From: Arenicellales bacterium
GTDB lineage: Bacteria; Pseudomonadota; Gammaproteobacteria; Arenicellales; JAJDZL01
Assembly: GCA_958295885.1 (NCBI GenBank)
Contig: OY282380.1
Span: 3,837,070 to 3,901,069, forward strand
Length of the DNA: 64,000 bases
Direction: 5' to 3'
Part shown: positions 37,889-46,388 of the stretch, in pieces
How the letters are laid out: every line of letters begins with the position of its first letter
Position numbering within the stretch: position 1 is the stretch's first letter
The notes under the pieces: generated by a model
The model's database searches: none
Seen by the model: only the letters and a program-made list of their open reading frames with translations
What the model was told of the DNA's origin: nothing
Made by a program: the position numbers and the translations under genes

Positions 37889-39601
37889 ATGTATGTAGAA
37901 ATCATCAAAAACAGAAAATCACCGCCCGCCATTCTCGTGCGAGAGTCCTACTGGCAAGACGGAAAATGCAAGAAAAGAACACTTGCCAACCTGTCAAAAC
38001 TGCCACCGTCTCTGATCGCAATGATCCGCGCAGAACTTAAAAATTCCTCCCACCCTGTACCCGAACTGTTCGACATCACACGCTCGATCCCACACGGCCA
38101 TGTCGCTGCCGTGCTCGGTACGCTCAAAAATCTCGGCCTTGACCGCTTGGTCGACTCAAAGCCCTCACGCCAGCGCCAACTGTGCCTGGCGATGATTGTC
38201 GCAAGAGTCATCGCGCCTCGTTCCAAACTTGCAACCAGCCGAGGCTTCTGGGAAGAAATCGCATCCGACACCCTAGGTCAATGTCTCGGTGTCACCAAGG
38301 CTGACTGGAATGATCTTTATGCAGCGATGGACTGGCTACTTGAACGCCAAAGCAAGATTGAAAACAAACTCGCACGCAGACATCTCCAGGACGGCTCAGT
38401 GGTGATGTACGATCTGACCTCGACCTGGGTGTGCGGCGAGAAGTGTGAGTTGGCACAATTCGGCTATTCACGGGATAAAAAAAGAGGGGTCAAGCAAATT
38501 GAGTTTGGTCTTTTATGTGATGCCGATGGACGGCCGGTTGCGATTGAGGCGTTTGCCGGCAATACCTCTGATCCACAAACCGTCATCTCACAGGTGAACA
38601 AGCTCAAGGCGCGTTTCGGACTCAATCAGATTGTGATGGTCGGAGATCGGGGCATGTTGACCGCGGCACGCATTGAGGAGGATCTGAAACCGGCGCAGTA
38701 TGACTGGATTACGACACTGAAATCAGTATCCATTCAACAACTTGTAGACGATGGCGCATTGCAGCCAAGTTTGTTTGATGAGCGTTGCCTGGGGGAGATC
38801 CGCTGTGAGCGGTTATATCCTGGTGAGCGGCTGGTGGTGTGTCGCAATCCGTTTTTGGCAGACAAGCGCAAATCCACCCGTGCACAGTTGCTGCAAGCGA
38901 CCGAGCGCTTGCTGGATGAAATTGTTTCGGCAACCAAAAGGGACAAGTATCGGTTGAAAAAGCAAAGTGCGATTGTTCGTCGGGCAACGCGGGCGTTGGA
39001 CAAACACAAGATGCGCAAACATTTTCACATTGAGGTTGGACCGGAACGATTCAGTTATCAGCGCAATCAGCAAAGCATTGACCGCGAGGCGGCGCTTGAT
39101 GGGTTTTACGTGATTCGCACCAGTGTCAGCGCGGATAAACTGAGCACCGAAGAGGTGCTTGACAGCTACAGGCGTCTGTCAAAAGTTGAGCGGGCGTTTC
39201 GGTCAATGAAGACCGTCGACTTGAAGGTGCGTCCGATTTATCATCGCCGCGAACGCCGGGTGCGTTCGCATCTTCTGCTTTGCATGCTGGCGTACTATGT
39301 CGAGTTTGAGATGCGTAAGAAACTCGCACCACTACTGTTTGATGATGAGTGTGTAAAGCGACTGGATGTCAAGCCGGCGAGAAAATCCCCGTCTGCATAT
39401 CGAAAAGAAAAGACTAAGCTCAATGCGGCCGGCGAGCCGGTACACAGTTTTCAGACGTTGATGCAGGACCTTGCAACGCTGTGCAGGAATCGGATTCGTC
39501 CACTGAAGAGGAAAGATTCAGAATTCTGGCTGTTTACTCAACCGACCGATTATCAGCAAAAGGCATTTGATCTTTTAGACGTGAAATTCAATATCCTCTG
39601 A
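37889..39601 (+). CDS. IS1634-family transposase
   Basis: 570 residues from ATG 37889; an upstream TTG at 37883 is open but would place the start inside the promoter's initiation region. The N-terminus 'MYVEIIKNRKSPPAILVRESY' with 'KKRTLANLSKLP' and the DDE core ('VVMYDLTSTW', 'VMVGDRGMLT', late 'YRRLSKVERAFRSMKTVDLKVRPIYHR') are standard for IS1634 transposases. The Y(2)R(3)E(6)K-like segment 'YRRLSKVERAFRSMK' is complete. The frame is uninterrupted and the element ends are intact, so it may be active. GC content is higher than in the flanking DNA, consistent with an imported element. Confidence 0.95.
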   Translation: MYVEIIKNRKSPPAILVRESYWQDGKCKKRTLANLSKLPPSLIAMIRAELKNSSHPVPELFDITRSIPHGHVAAVLGTLKNLGLDRLVDSKPSRQRQLCLAMIVARVIAPRSKLATSRGFWEEIASDTLGQCLGVTKADWNDLYAAMDWLLERQSKIENKLARRHLQDGSVVMYDLTSTWVCGEKCELAQFGYSRDKKRGVKQIEFGLLCDADGRPVAIEAFAGNTSDPQTVISQVNKLKARFGLNQIVMVGDRGMLTAARIEEDLKPAQYDWITTLKSVSIQQLVDDGALQPSLFDERCLGEIRCERLYPGERLVVCRNPFLADKRKSTRAQLLQATERLLDEIVSATKRDKYRLKKQSAIVRRATRALDKHKMRKHFHIEVGPERFSYQRNQQSIDREAALDGFYVIRTSVSADKLSTEEVLDSYRRLSKVERAFRSMKTVDLKVRPIYHRRERRVRSHLLLCMLAYYVEFEMRKKLAPLLFDDECVKRLDVKPARKSPSAYRKEKTKLNAAGEPVHSFQTLMQDLATLCRNRIRPLKRKDSEFWLFTQPTDYQQKAFDLLDVKFNIL

Positions 39602-39685
39602 TCCTGCCCAGTAGCGGGAATTCATATTCTCTGGTCTTCTTAATCAGATCATGCACTTATACAGTCATCCCGGCTGGAACTTAGG

Positions 39686-39691
39686 TTTAAG
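39686..39691 (+). repeat. Right target-site duplication of IS1634-type element
   Basis: TTTAAG, the partner of 37726-37731. Confidence 0.75.
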
Positions 39692-40269
39692 TCAGCCGAC
39701 GCGCCCGGCCTTTGCCAAGGTGGACTTATACTTATTGCCTGCCGCCTCAGCATTGGCAAAACACCAGTATCGACTTGAGGATTCTATTTTATGAAATTTT
39801 CTCTGTTATGGATTGACTGTACTTTTCCTGCTGCGAGGAATTGATTTTTCGATTACCCAATGCGTGGGCAAAAAATTAAAGAGCAGATCGAACAATCCCA
39901 TGACAGATATGATCATTTATATGATTTCGCAGTCGAAGTGTTTTCCAGCCATGTCTTCAACGAAAATGACGCCTCTCGCACCTGCCAGGGTTTCTACGGC
40001 TGTTAGATTTCCTCATAGACTCCATTTGAAACACTGAATCCCGTTAGAGCTGCAGGAAGGGAATTTTGCTAAATTACGCATCTCATGATTTTTGTGACGA
40101 AGCGCAACGTGGATGCACTCACCTGTTTTTGATCACTGAACGCCAACGGCAAAACTCAAAAATTACCGGATATCTTGATTTTGACGAACAGTAGAAGTAT
40201 CCTATAAGTTCTTGCGGCATTGTAGCGCGCAGAGAAAATGTATCTCCGACCAACGAGTTAGAATAAGAT
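39692..40269. other. Intergenic region, no supported gene
   Basis: Short frames only. The last ~40 bases before 40270 (ccaacgagtta...) resemble the bases before the second paralogue (40840-40862), showing that the duplication of the following gene took in some upstream DNA. Confidence 0.5.
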
Positions 40270-40704
40270 ATGACCAATTATTTGACAGCGGAAGAGATTG
40301 ACACGAAAATTGACAACAAGATTGATATTGACCGAAGAGTAACGGCTTTAGAGCAAATCGCTGTCAGCGTCAAAGATGCACAGCGATTCGACAGAAGAAT
40401 TGCTCTTGGCATCATGTCAATTTTCGTGGCGGCGGCAATTGCATTTTTTACGCTGACGCAGAGCGACATTTCATCGATCAAAACGGACCTGGCGATTTTG
40501 CAGGATGATGTTGAAACCTTGAAAGATGATGTTGAAATCATGAAGGATGATGTTGAAATCTTGAAAGATGATGTTGAAATCATGAAAGTCGATGTTGAAA
40601 TCATGAAAGTCGATGTTGAAATCATGAAAGTCGATGTTGCCGACCTAAAAAAGGGGCAGACGAGAATTTTCAACATCCTGGAAACCGAAGGCATGATCCA
40701 GTAA
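40270..40704 (+). CDS. Coiled-coil membrane protein with heptad repeats, copy 1
   Basis: 144 residues. A soluble N-terminus ('RVTALEQIAVSVKDAQRFDRR') is followed by a membrane helix ('IALGIMSIFVAAAIAFFTL'), then a coil 'SDISSIKTDLAILQ' that grows into seven heptads of the type DDVEIMK or VDVEIMK, and a short tail 'ADLKKGQTRIFNILETEGMIQ'. The function is unknown. Similar short membrane-plus-coil proteins are often annotated as hypothetical. The second copy lies 169 bp downstream with five heptads and a decayed start. The design echoes the gene at 3177. Confidence 0.65.
   Translation: MTNYLTAEEIDTKIDNKIDIDRRVTALEQIAVSVKDAQRFDRRIALGIMSIFVAAAIAFFTLTQSDISSIKTDLAILQDDVETLKDDVEIMKDDVEILKDDVEIMKVDVEIMKVDVEIMKVDVADLKKGQTRIFNILETEGMIQ
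40504..40650 (+). repeat. Seven 21-bp heptad-coding repeats (copy 1 gene)
   Basis: Units start gatgatgttgaaa or gtcgatgttgaaa; each encodes one seven-residue coiled-coil turn pair. Variants alternate D/V at position 1 and T, I at later positions, and the last unit is divergent. Confidence 0.9.
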
Positions 40705-40873
40705 ATTGCCAAGAAAAAGATCCACCTCCTGACGGTTCAGTACTTTTTGCAAATTTCAGCCTCCTGTGGATTTTTTATTGAACACGGTTCAAGACGAGTC
40801 ACTATGCAGGCGTCGGTCCAGCGATGTGAAGGCGCATCCACCCAACGAGTCAAAAAAGAATTGACCAACTGTC

Positions 40874-41251
40874 TTGGCAGCGGAAGAATTTTATACGATC
40901 AATACCAAGCTTGATATTGAAGCAAGAGTAAAGGCTTTAGAGCAAATCGCTGTCAGCGTTAAAGATGCACAGCGATTCGACAGAAAAATAGCTCTTGGCT
41001 TCATGTCAGTTTTCGTGGCGGCGGCAATTGCATTTTTTACGCTGACGCAGAGCGACATTTCATCGATCAAAACGGACCTGGCGATTTTGCAGGATGATGT
41101 TGAAACCTTGAAAGATGATGTTGAAATCATGAAGGATGATGTTGAAATCATGAAGGATGATATTGAAATCATGAAAGTCGATGTTGCCGACCTAAAAAAG
41201 GGGCAGACAAGAATTTTCAGCATTCTGGAAACGGCAGGCGCTATTCGATAG
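40874..41251 (+). CDS. Coiled-coil membrane protein with heptad repeats, copy 2 (altered start)
   Basis: 125 residues from a TTG at 40874, nearly identical to copy 1 through 'ALEQIAVSVKDAQRFDRKIALGFMSVFVAAAIAFFTL' and the tail 'ADLKKGQTRIFSILETAG'. The region matching copy 1's ATG reads ttgaccaactgtc, with ATG changed to TTG and one base inserted, so the original start is out of frame; the in-frame TTG at 40874 may or may not be used. Five heptads (41093-41197) against seven in copy 1. It is either a recently duplicated functional paralogue or an early pseudogene. Confidence 0.5.
   Translation: MAAEEFYTINTKLDIEARVKALEQIAVSVKDAQRFDRKIALGFMSVFVAAAIAFFTLTQSDISSIKTDLAILQDDVETLKDDVEIMKDDVEIMKDDIEIMKVDVADLKKGQTRIFSILETAGAIR
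41093..41197 (+). repeat. Five 21-bp heptad-coding repeats (copy 2 gene)
   Basis: Same unit family as 40504-40650, two units fewer, so the arrays have changed copy number since the gene duplication. Confidence 0.9.
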
Positions 41252-41896
41252 ATTTCCTGAACAAAGCATTGTCATGGTTCGAAGACGTTGACCGTATTCG
41301 ATCTACATCGCTGTCAACCGGTCGTCAGCTACAGCTGGAGCGCAATTTTGCCGGCTTGTTTCAAGAACTTTGTCAGTGAAGAAAGTTCTGCGTGAGCTGT
41401 GGATTCTCGGATGGAATTCTTGGAAATGAAAGAACTTCGTTTTCAGCACTCTGACAACACCTCCAGTGTGAACCGGCCGGCCTAAAATCTAAATTTTTTG
41501 CTGAAGCCAAATGCTAGAAGGGTTGGTCTATTTGAAATACTTTTCTGGCAGTTCCATTCAAAAAATAATTTCTATGGATCGAGCAAACCGTCGTTGTCGC
41601 TGATAATGTCGGATATTGCTTTTTTCCATTTCCTGCATACAAATCAAAAGTTTGCGCTCATCCGGCGAATTTGAGCTCTGCGACCCCCAGCTAAGATGCA
41701 TCTTTTCCCTTGTAAATTACAACATCGCATAGGCAAGACTCTAAGGGAGCGGTGTGAATTACAGACGCCGAACAGCAGTCGAATCAAACGACTTAAATTA
41801 TTCGATTCGTGGAATGGAATACTCTATATTTACTTTTAATCTCTTTTGATATATTAGAAATATTTGTTTGGAAATCCAAAAAGAGAATGGTCAAAA
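41252..41896. other. Intergenic region upstream of the glutathione S-transferase gene
   Basis: 645 bases; no credible gene, IS end or RNA seen. The last 80 bases are AT-rich and probably hold the promoter for the gene at 41897. Confidence 0.45.
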
Positions 41897-42646
41897 ATGA
41901 AAATCGTCAGTTACAAAATTTGCCCTTTCGTGCAGCGTGTTACCACACTACTTGAAGCCAAGGAAATTTCCTACGACATCGAATACATCAGCTTGAGTGA
42001 CAAACCCGACTGGTTTCTCGAAGTGTCGCCACACGGTCAGGTGCCAGTTCTTTTCACTGATGACGGCAGTGCGCTGTTTGAATCCGACGCAATCGTCGAG
42101 TACATTGAAGAAGTCACAGAAGTACCGATGTATCCCAGTGAACCAGTCGAAAAAGCGCAAGATCGAGCATGGTCGTATCTGGCATCTAAGAACTACCTGC
42201 TTCAATGCAGCATGCAGCGCAGTACTAATGCCAATACCTTAAGCGAACGCGCCAAAAAGTTGAGCGCTGCCTTCGCCAAGATCGAACCATGCTTAGGCGA
42301 CAGTACATTCGTGAGGGGGAATTCAATCGGCATGGTGGACATTGCCTGGCTTCCACTCCTGCATCGCGCATCTATCATTGAAATTTATACTGGCTACGAC
42401 TTACTTGAAGATTTTCCGCGAGTCAGGGCATGGCAGAAAGACATACTCGAAACTGGGCTCGCTGAAAAATCGGTTTCCGACGATTTCGAAGAGCTTTTTA
42501 CTTCATTCTACCTTGCAGAATCGACTTATCTCGGTCGAATTTCGCGAAATGAAAACGAGCAGAAGCGCGAAAGTGGAAATCAATGCAAGATTCGATCCAG
42601 GTCGTGCTGCCCGCAAAAACCGCAAATTTCAATTGCGGACCTGTAA
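41897..42646 (+). CDS. Glutathione S-transferase family protein
   Basis: 249 residues from ATG 41897; AAGAGA lies about 10 bases before it, and upstream codons to 41864 are open but lack family similarity. The thioredoxin-like N-domain starts 'MKIVSYKICPFVQRV', with 'SPHGQVPVLFTDDGSALFESDAIVEYIEE' carrying the glutathione-binding cis-Pro and Glu-Ser pair, then an all-helical C-domain. The Cys-Pro-Phe arrangement near residue 9 suggests an omega/beta-like or Ure2p-like class. The last ~30 residues after 'YLGRISRNENEQKR' look non-native and may be a readthrough tail. Substrate unknown. Confidence 0.88.
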   Translation: MKIVSYKICPFVQRVTTLLEAKEISYDIEYISLSDKPDWFLEVSPHGQVPVLFTDDGSALFESDAIVEYIEEVTEVPMYPSEPVEKAQDRAWSYLASKNYLLQCSMQRSTNANTLSERAKKLSAAFAKIEPCLGDSTFVRGNSIGMVDIAWLPLLHRASIIEIYTGYDLLEDFPRVRAWQKDILETGLAEKSVSDDFEELFTSFYLAESTYLGRISRNENEQKRESGNQCKIRSRSCCPQKPQISIADL

Positions 42647-42936
42647 AGATTTATTTTCGGCTGATTACCGCTTTAACGCAAAAATTTCATTTCATGGAAT
42701 CTTCTAAATTCAATCAGGTTAGAACGATCTGGCGGAGACATTTCGAGTTCATTGGATAGACGGGCATCGGAGCGCCGCTGGTTTCATTCTCCAACTCAAA
42801 GTAGGCTCTGACTGGCGTTGATTTTTCTCACCGCACTTCCGGGATTTTTGATGTCGATGTCATCGACTGTGATAAACTACTGATTCTAAATCAACGGTGA
42901 CGAGCATCACTTTAATACTGTTTAGCCGACTAACTA

Positions 42937-44808
42937 ATGCAGAAAAACATTCTTGAATTTGAATCCAATCTACAGGCCAAGATACTTGATATCACATCAC
43001 GACCAAGTTCCCAATTTGAAGAATCCGATCAGGCCACAGAGATTGCGAAAACGATTCTTAAGGGTTTTGAAAATCACTTTACTCTGTTTCAAGAAATCAC
43101 CTCCGGCGCGCAAGAAAGATTCGAACAGGCGAAGTGGCATGAAATTCGGGAAGCGGCTCGAAAGCGAATCAATTTTTACGACAAGAGAATTCAAGAAACG
43201 GTTGACGCCTTACGCAGCCAGCTAAACATAAAGGAACTAAACAAACCACTGTGGACAAGAGTCAAGATCCGGTATGTTCATCTCCTTCTGGAGCACCTGC
43301 AGCCAGAGCTGGCGGAAAGTTTCTTTAATTCTGTATTCTGTAGATTATTTGATCGCCAGTACTACAACAATTCACATATTTTCGTCCGTTCTTCAGTTTC
43401 AAGAGAGTATCTTCTTACCGATAAACCTACCTATCGCTCCTACTATCCGTCCGTACGCGGTTTGCCTGCTACCATATCGGAGATTCTCAGAAATTTTGAT
43501 TTCAATCTGCCGTACGAAAACCTAGTGCGGGATGTTCGCTACATCTTGAGACATCTCGGGAAGCATCTGCCCAAAGACAAACGTTCAATTTCACTCAATT
43601 ATCAAATTGACGTCCTGGATTCGTTGTTTTTCCGAAATAAAGCAGCATACCTGATCGGACGCGTCATCAACGACCACCAGACGACCCCCTTTATCGTACC
43701 CATACTCAATAACGAAAACGGCGGTCTCTATGTAAACGCGCTGATTTTGGACCCTCACGATTTGGATGCTGTTTTCGGTTTTTACCGAGCTTACTTCATG
43801 GTGGAGACTCGAGTGCCCTCCGCAACAGTGCAGTTCCTCATGGACATACTGCCAGGCAAAAGCAAAGCCGACCTTTATTCTGCGATTGGTTTCCATAAAC
43901 AAGGCAAGACTGCGTTCTATCGAGATTTTCTGCATCATCTATCCCACTCATCTGACAAATTTATCGAGGCTCCGGGCACGCGAGGAATGGTGATGATGGT
44001 GTTCACTTTACCTTCTTACAAATACGTTTTCAAAATCATAAAAGACGCGTTCGAACCTCCGAAAAAACTATCTCGTTCAACAGTCATTGAAAAATACCAG
44101 CTCGTAAAACAGCATGACCGCGTCGGCCGTCTTGCAGATACGCTTGAGTACTCCGACGTCGCCTTGCCGCGCAGTCGATTTTCAGAAGGACTGCTGAGTC
44201 AAATTCTTGAAACCTGCGCAAAATCAATCGCCGTTGAAGAAGATATCGTAGTACTGAAACATGTATACATCGAACATCGAATGACACCCCTGAATCTATA
44301 TTTGCGAAGCATAAAAGATGATGATGAAGCAAAGTATTTTGCGCATAGTTATGGAGACGCCATTCGGGAAATGGCAGCAGCGAATATTTTCCCTGGTGAT
44401 ATGCTGCTGAAAAATTTTGGAGTCACCCGAAACAAACGCGTTGTATTTTACGACTATGACGAAATCCGGTATTTGACAGAGTGCAAATTCAGGAAAATTC
44501 CACCTGCGCGCAATCCTTATGACGATATGGCCGCCGAGCCTTGGTTTTCTGTTGGGGACGACGATGTATTCCCAGAAGAATTTGAGAAGTATTTTCTGGT
44601 TCATCCATTAATTCGCAGGCACTTTCTTCAGGCGCATGGTGATTTAATGACGGTAGAATTTTGGCAGGAAAAGCAGGAACTCATAAAAGCTGGCGTATTG
44701 GTGGACGTATTTCCTTATCGAAGATCCAACATGTTTCCGAGACCGAAAGCTGACGCGATAAAATCTGCCAAGCAAACACTATCATCGAAACGAAGCAATA
44801 AGCCATGA
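42937..44808 (+). CDS. aceK: Isocitrate dehydrogenase kinase/phosphatase
   Basis: AceK phosphorylates and dephosphorylates isocitrate dehydrogenase, controlling the split between the TCA cycle and the glyoxylate shunt. It has 623 residues, somewhat longer than the E. coli protein (about 578). Conserved blocks include 'YRAYFMVETRVPSATVQFLM', 'LYSAIGFHKQGKTAFYRDFLHHLSHSSDKF', 'APGTRGMVMMVFTLPSYKYVFKIIKDAF' (ATP and kinase loop) and 'YQLVKQHDRVGRLADTLEYSDVALPRSRF'. It is not next to aceA (16225), but both are in the window. Its stop overlaps the ATG of the MttB-family gene by 4 bp, an unexpected translational coupling. Confidence 0.97.
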   Translation: MQKNILEFESNLQAKILDITSRPSSQFEESDQATEIAKTILKGFENHFTLFQEITSGAQERFEQAKWHEIREAARKRINFYDKRIQETVDALRSQLNIKELNKPLWTRVKIRYVHLLLEHLQPELAESFFNSVFCRLFDRQYYNNSHIFVRSSVSREYLLTDKPTYRSYYPSVRGLPATISEILRNFDFNLPYENLVRDVRYILRHLGKHLPKDKRSISLNYQIDVLDSLFFRNKAAYLIGRVINDHQTTPFIVPILNNENGGLYVNALILDPHDLDAVFGFYRAYFMVETRVPSATVQFLMDILPGKSKADLYSAIGFHKQGKTAFYRDFLHHLSHSSDKFIEAPGTRGMVMMVFTLPSYKYVFKIIKDAFEPPKKLSRSTVIEKYQLVKQHDRVGRLADTLEYSDVALPRSRFSEGLLSQILETCAKSIAVEEDIVVLKHVYIEHRMTPLNLYLRSIKDDDEAKYFAHSYGDAIREMAAANIFPGDMLLKNFGVTRNKRVVFYDYDEIRYLTECKFRKIPPARNPYDDMAAEPWFSVGDDDVFPEEFEKYFLVHPLIRRHFLQAHGDLMTVEFWQEKQELIKAGVLVDVFPYRRSNMFPRPKADAIKSAKQTLSSKRSNKP

Positions 44809-46340
44809 ATGCACGCAGAACAAGATCAGGAGGACGCGCTGCACGCAGAGCAGCGCGTTCCAAAACACGAGTTGAATCAGTTCCATATATCGAACGAAAA
44901 ATTCCAGTTTACAGCGTCGCGCCGGACGAAACACTAGAGCTGATTGAACGAAATGCGGACCTGCTGCTGGCAGAAATCGGCATCGATTTCAGAGATGATC
45001 CTGAAGCGCTGGATTTATGGAGACAGGCAGGTGCGGCTGTAAGCGGTGAACGCGTCCGCTTTGAGCCCGGGATGCTTCGTGAAACAATTCAGAACAATGC
45101 ACCAAGCGAATTCGTCCAACATGCCAGAAATCCTAAAAAGAGCATAAGAATCGCCCGCGACACAGCCGTCTTTGCGCCTGCCTACGGCCCCCCTTTCATC
45201 CGGAATCTGGACGAAGGACGGCGCTATGCCACCATCGAAGATTTTCGAAATTTCGTTAAGTTGACGTACATGTCACCTTCACTGCACCATTCAGGCGGCA
45301 CGGTCTGCGAACCTGTTGACCTACCTGTGAACAAACGGCATTTTGACATGGTTTACAGTCACCTAAAGTACTCCGATAAACCGTTTATGGGGTCCGTTAC
45401 AAGCGGCGAACGCGCGCAGGATACAGTAGATATGGCAAAGATTGTTTTTGGTGATGATTTTGTTGCCAACAACACCTGCATCCTGTCGCTGATCAATGTG
45501 AATTCGCCGATGACTTTTGACGATACGATGTTGGCAGCGCTAAAAGCCTACGCTGCAAATTTACAGGGAACGGTCATTTCACCCTTCATACTGTCGGGCG
45601 CCATGTCGCCGGTGACTGTCGTTGGCACCTGCACGCAGATTCTGGCAGAAGCACTCGCCGGCATGGCTTTTGCTCAATTGGTACGTCCTGGAGCGCCTGT
45701 CATCTTTGGAACGTTCAGCAGTTCCATTTCAATGCAGTCAGGAGCTCCGACGTTCGGTACGCCTGAACCTTCGTTTGTCCTGTTTATCTGTGCAGAACTT
45801 GCACGCAGATTGAATGTTCCCTTTCGCAGCGGCGGCGGCTTGTGCGCATCAAAAATTCCAGATGCCCAAGCAGCCTATGAATCAGCAAATACGCTGCAGG
45901 CCGCGATGCTGGCTGGAGTCAATTTCATGTTGCATACTGCAGGTTGGCTTGAAGGCGGGCTGGTAATGGGCTACGAGAAATTCGTGATGGATACTGACCA
46001 GGCAGCGATTTTGCAGACTTTCCTCAGCGGTGTCAAAACGGACGACAATGCTCAGGCATTAGGCGCCTTCCGAGAAGTCGGTCCAGGAAACCACTTCCTC
46101 GGCTGCCAGCACACACAAAGAAATTTTGAAACCGCCTTCCACCGCTCAACCATCGCGGATAACAATAGTTTCGAACAATGGGAAGCAGATGGAAGCCTGC
46201 ACGCTTCTGACCGAGCGAATGTCCTATGGAAGAAAATGCTGGAAAACTATCGAGCTCCGCCACTCGATCCCGCGATCGATCAGGCACTGGTCGATTACAT
46301 GGAGCGACGCAAGCAATCATTCCCGGATTCAGCGGCTTAA
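44805..46340 (+). CDS. Trimethylamine methyltransferase (MttB) family protein, non-pyrrolysine
   Basis: 511 residues, full length for the family. A basic N-terminus ('ARRTRSGGRAARRAARSKTR') precedes the TIM barrel: 'LAEIGIDFRDDPEALDLW', 'YGPPFIRNLDEGRRYATIEDF', 'SGAMSPVTVVGTCTQILAEALAG', 'FGTPEPSF', 'AAYESANTLQAAMLAG', and the end 'NSFEQWEADGSL'. It resembles the partial gene at 1-837. One open frame with no internal TAG means it lacks pyrrolysine. I see no corrinoid (MttC-like) protein or MtrH-type partner gene in the window. It is coupled to aceK by ATGA overlap, with 48 bp to the aminotransferase downstream. A glycine-betaine or other N-methyl substrate is possible. Confidence 0.92.
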   Translation: MNARRTRSGGRAARRAARSKTRVESVPYIERKIPVYSVAPDETLELIERNADLLLAEIGIDFRDDPEALDLWRQAGAAVSGERVRFEPGMLRETIQNNAPSEFVQHARNPKKSIRIARDTAVFAPAYGPPFIRNLDEGRRYATIEDFRNFVKLTYMSPSLHHSGGTVCEPVDLPVNKRHFDMVYSHLKYSDKPFMGSVTSGERAQDTVDMAKIVFGDDFVANNTCILSLINVNSPMTFDDTMLAALKAYAANLQGTVISPFILSGAMSPVTVVGTCTQILAEALAGMAFAQLVRPGAPVIFGTFSSSISMQSGAPTFGTPEPSFVLFICAELARRLNVPFRSGGGLCASKIPDAQAAYESANTLQAAMLAGVNFMLHTAGWLEGGLVMGYEKFVMDTDQAAILQTFLSGVKTDDNAQALGAFREVGPGNHFLGCQHTQRNFETAFHRSTIADNNSFEQWEADGSLHASDRANVLWKKMLENYRAPPLDPAIDQALVDYMERRKQSFPDSAA

Positions 46341-46388
46341 TTCGGTAAAATGACAGTTCTTCATCGAATACACATTGAGGTATAGATT

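Larger units (their letters stand above)
37732..39685 (+). mobile_element. IS1634-type insertion sequence, apparently intact (1954 bp)
   Basis: Terminal inverted repeats begin CCCAAGTTCCAG on the left (37732-37743) and, read inwards on the other strand, CCTAAGTTCCAG on the right (39674-39685); one mismatch in 12. Exact 6-bp duplications TTTAAG flank both ends. The one transposase gene fills most of the element. Element length, duplication size and transposase type agree with the IS1634 group of IS4-like elements. The clean ends suggest recent insertion. Confidence 0.85.

Noticed and set aside
1..46340. Pyrrolysine-containing MttB
   Set aside because: Neither MttB-family frame has an internal TAG; both are the non-pyrrolysine branch as far as visible.
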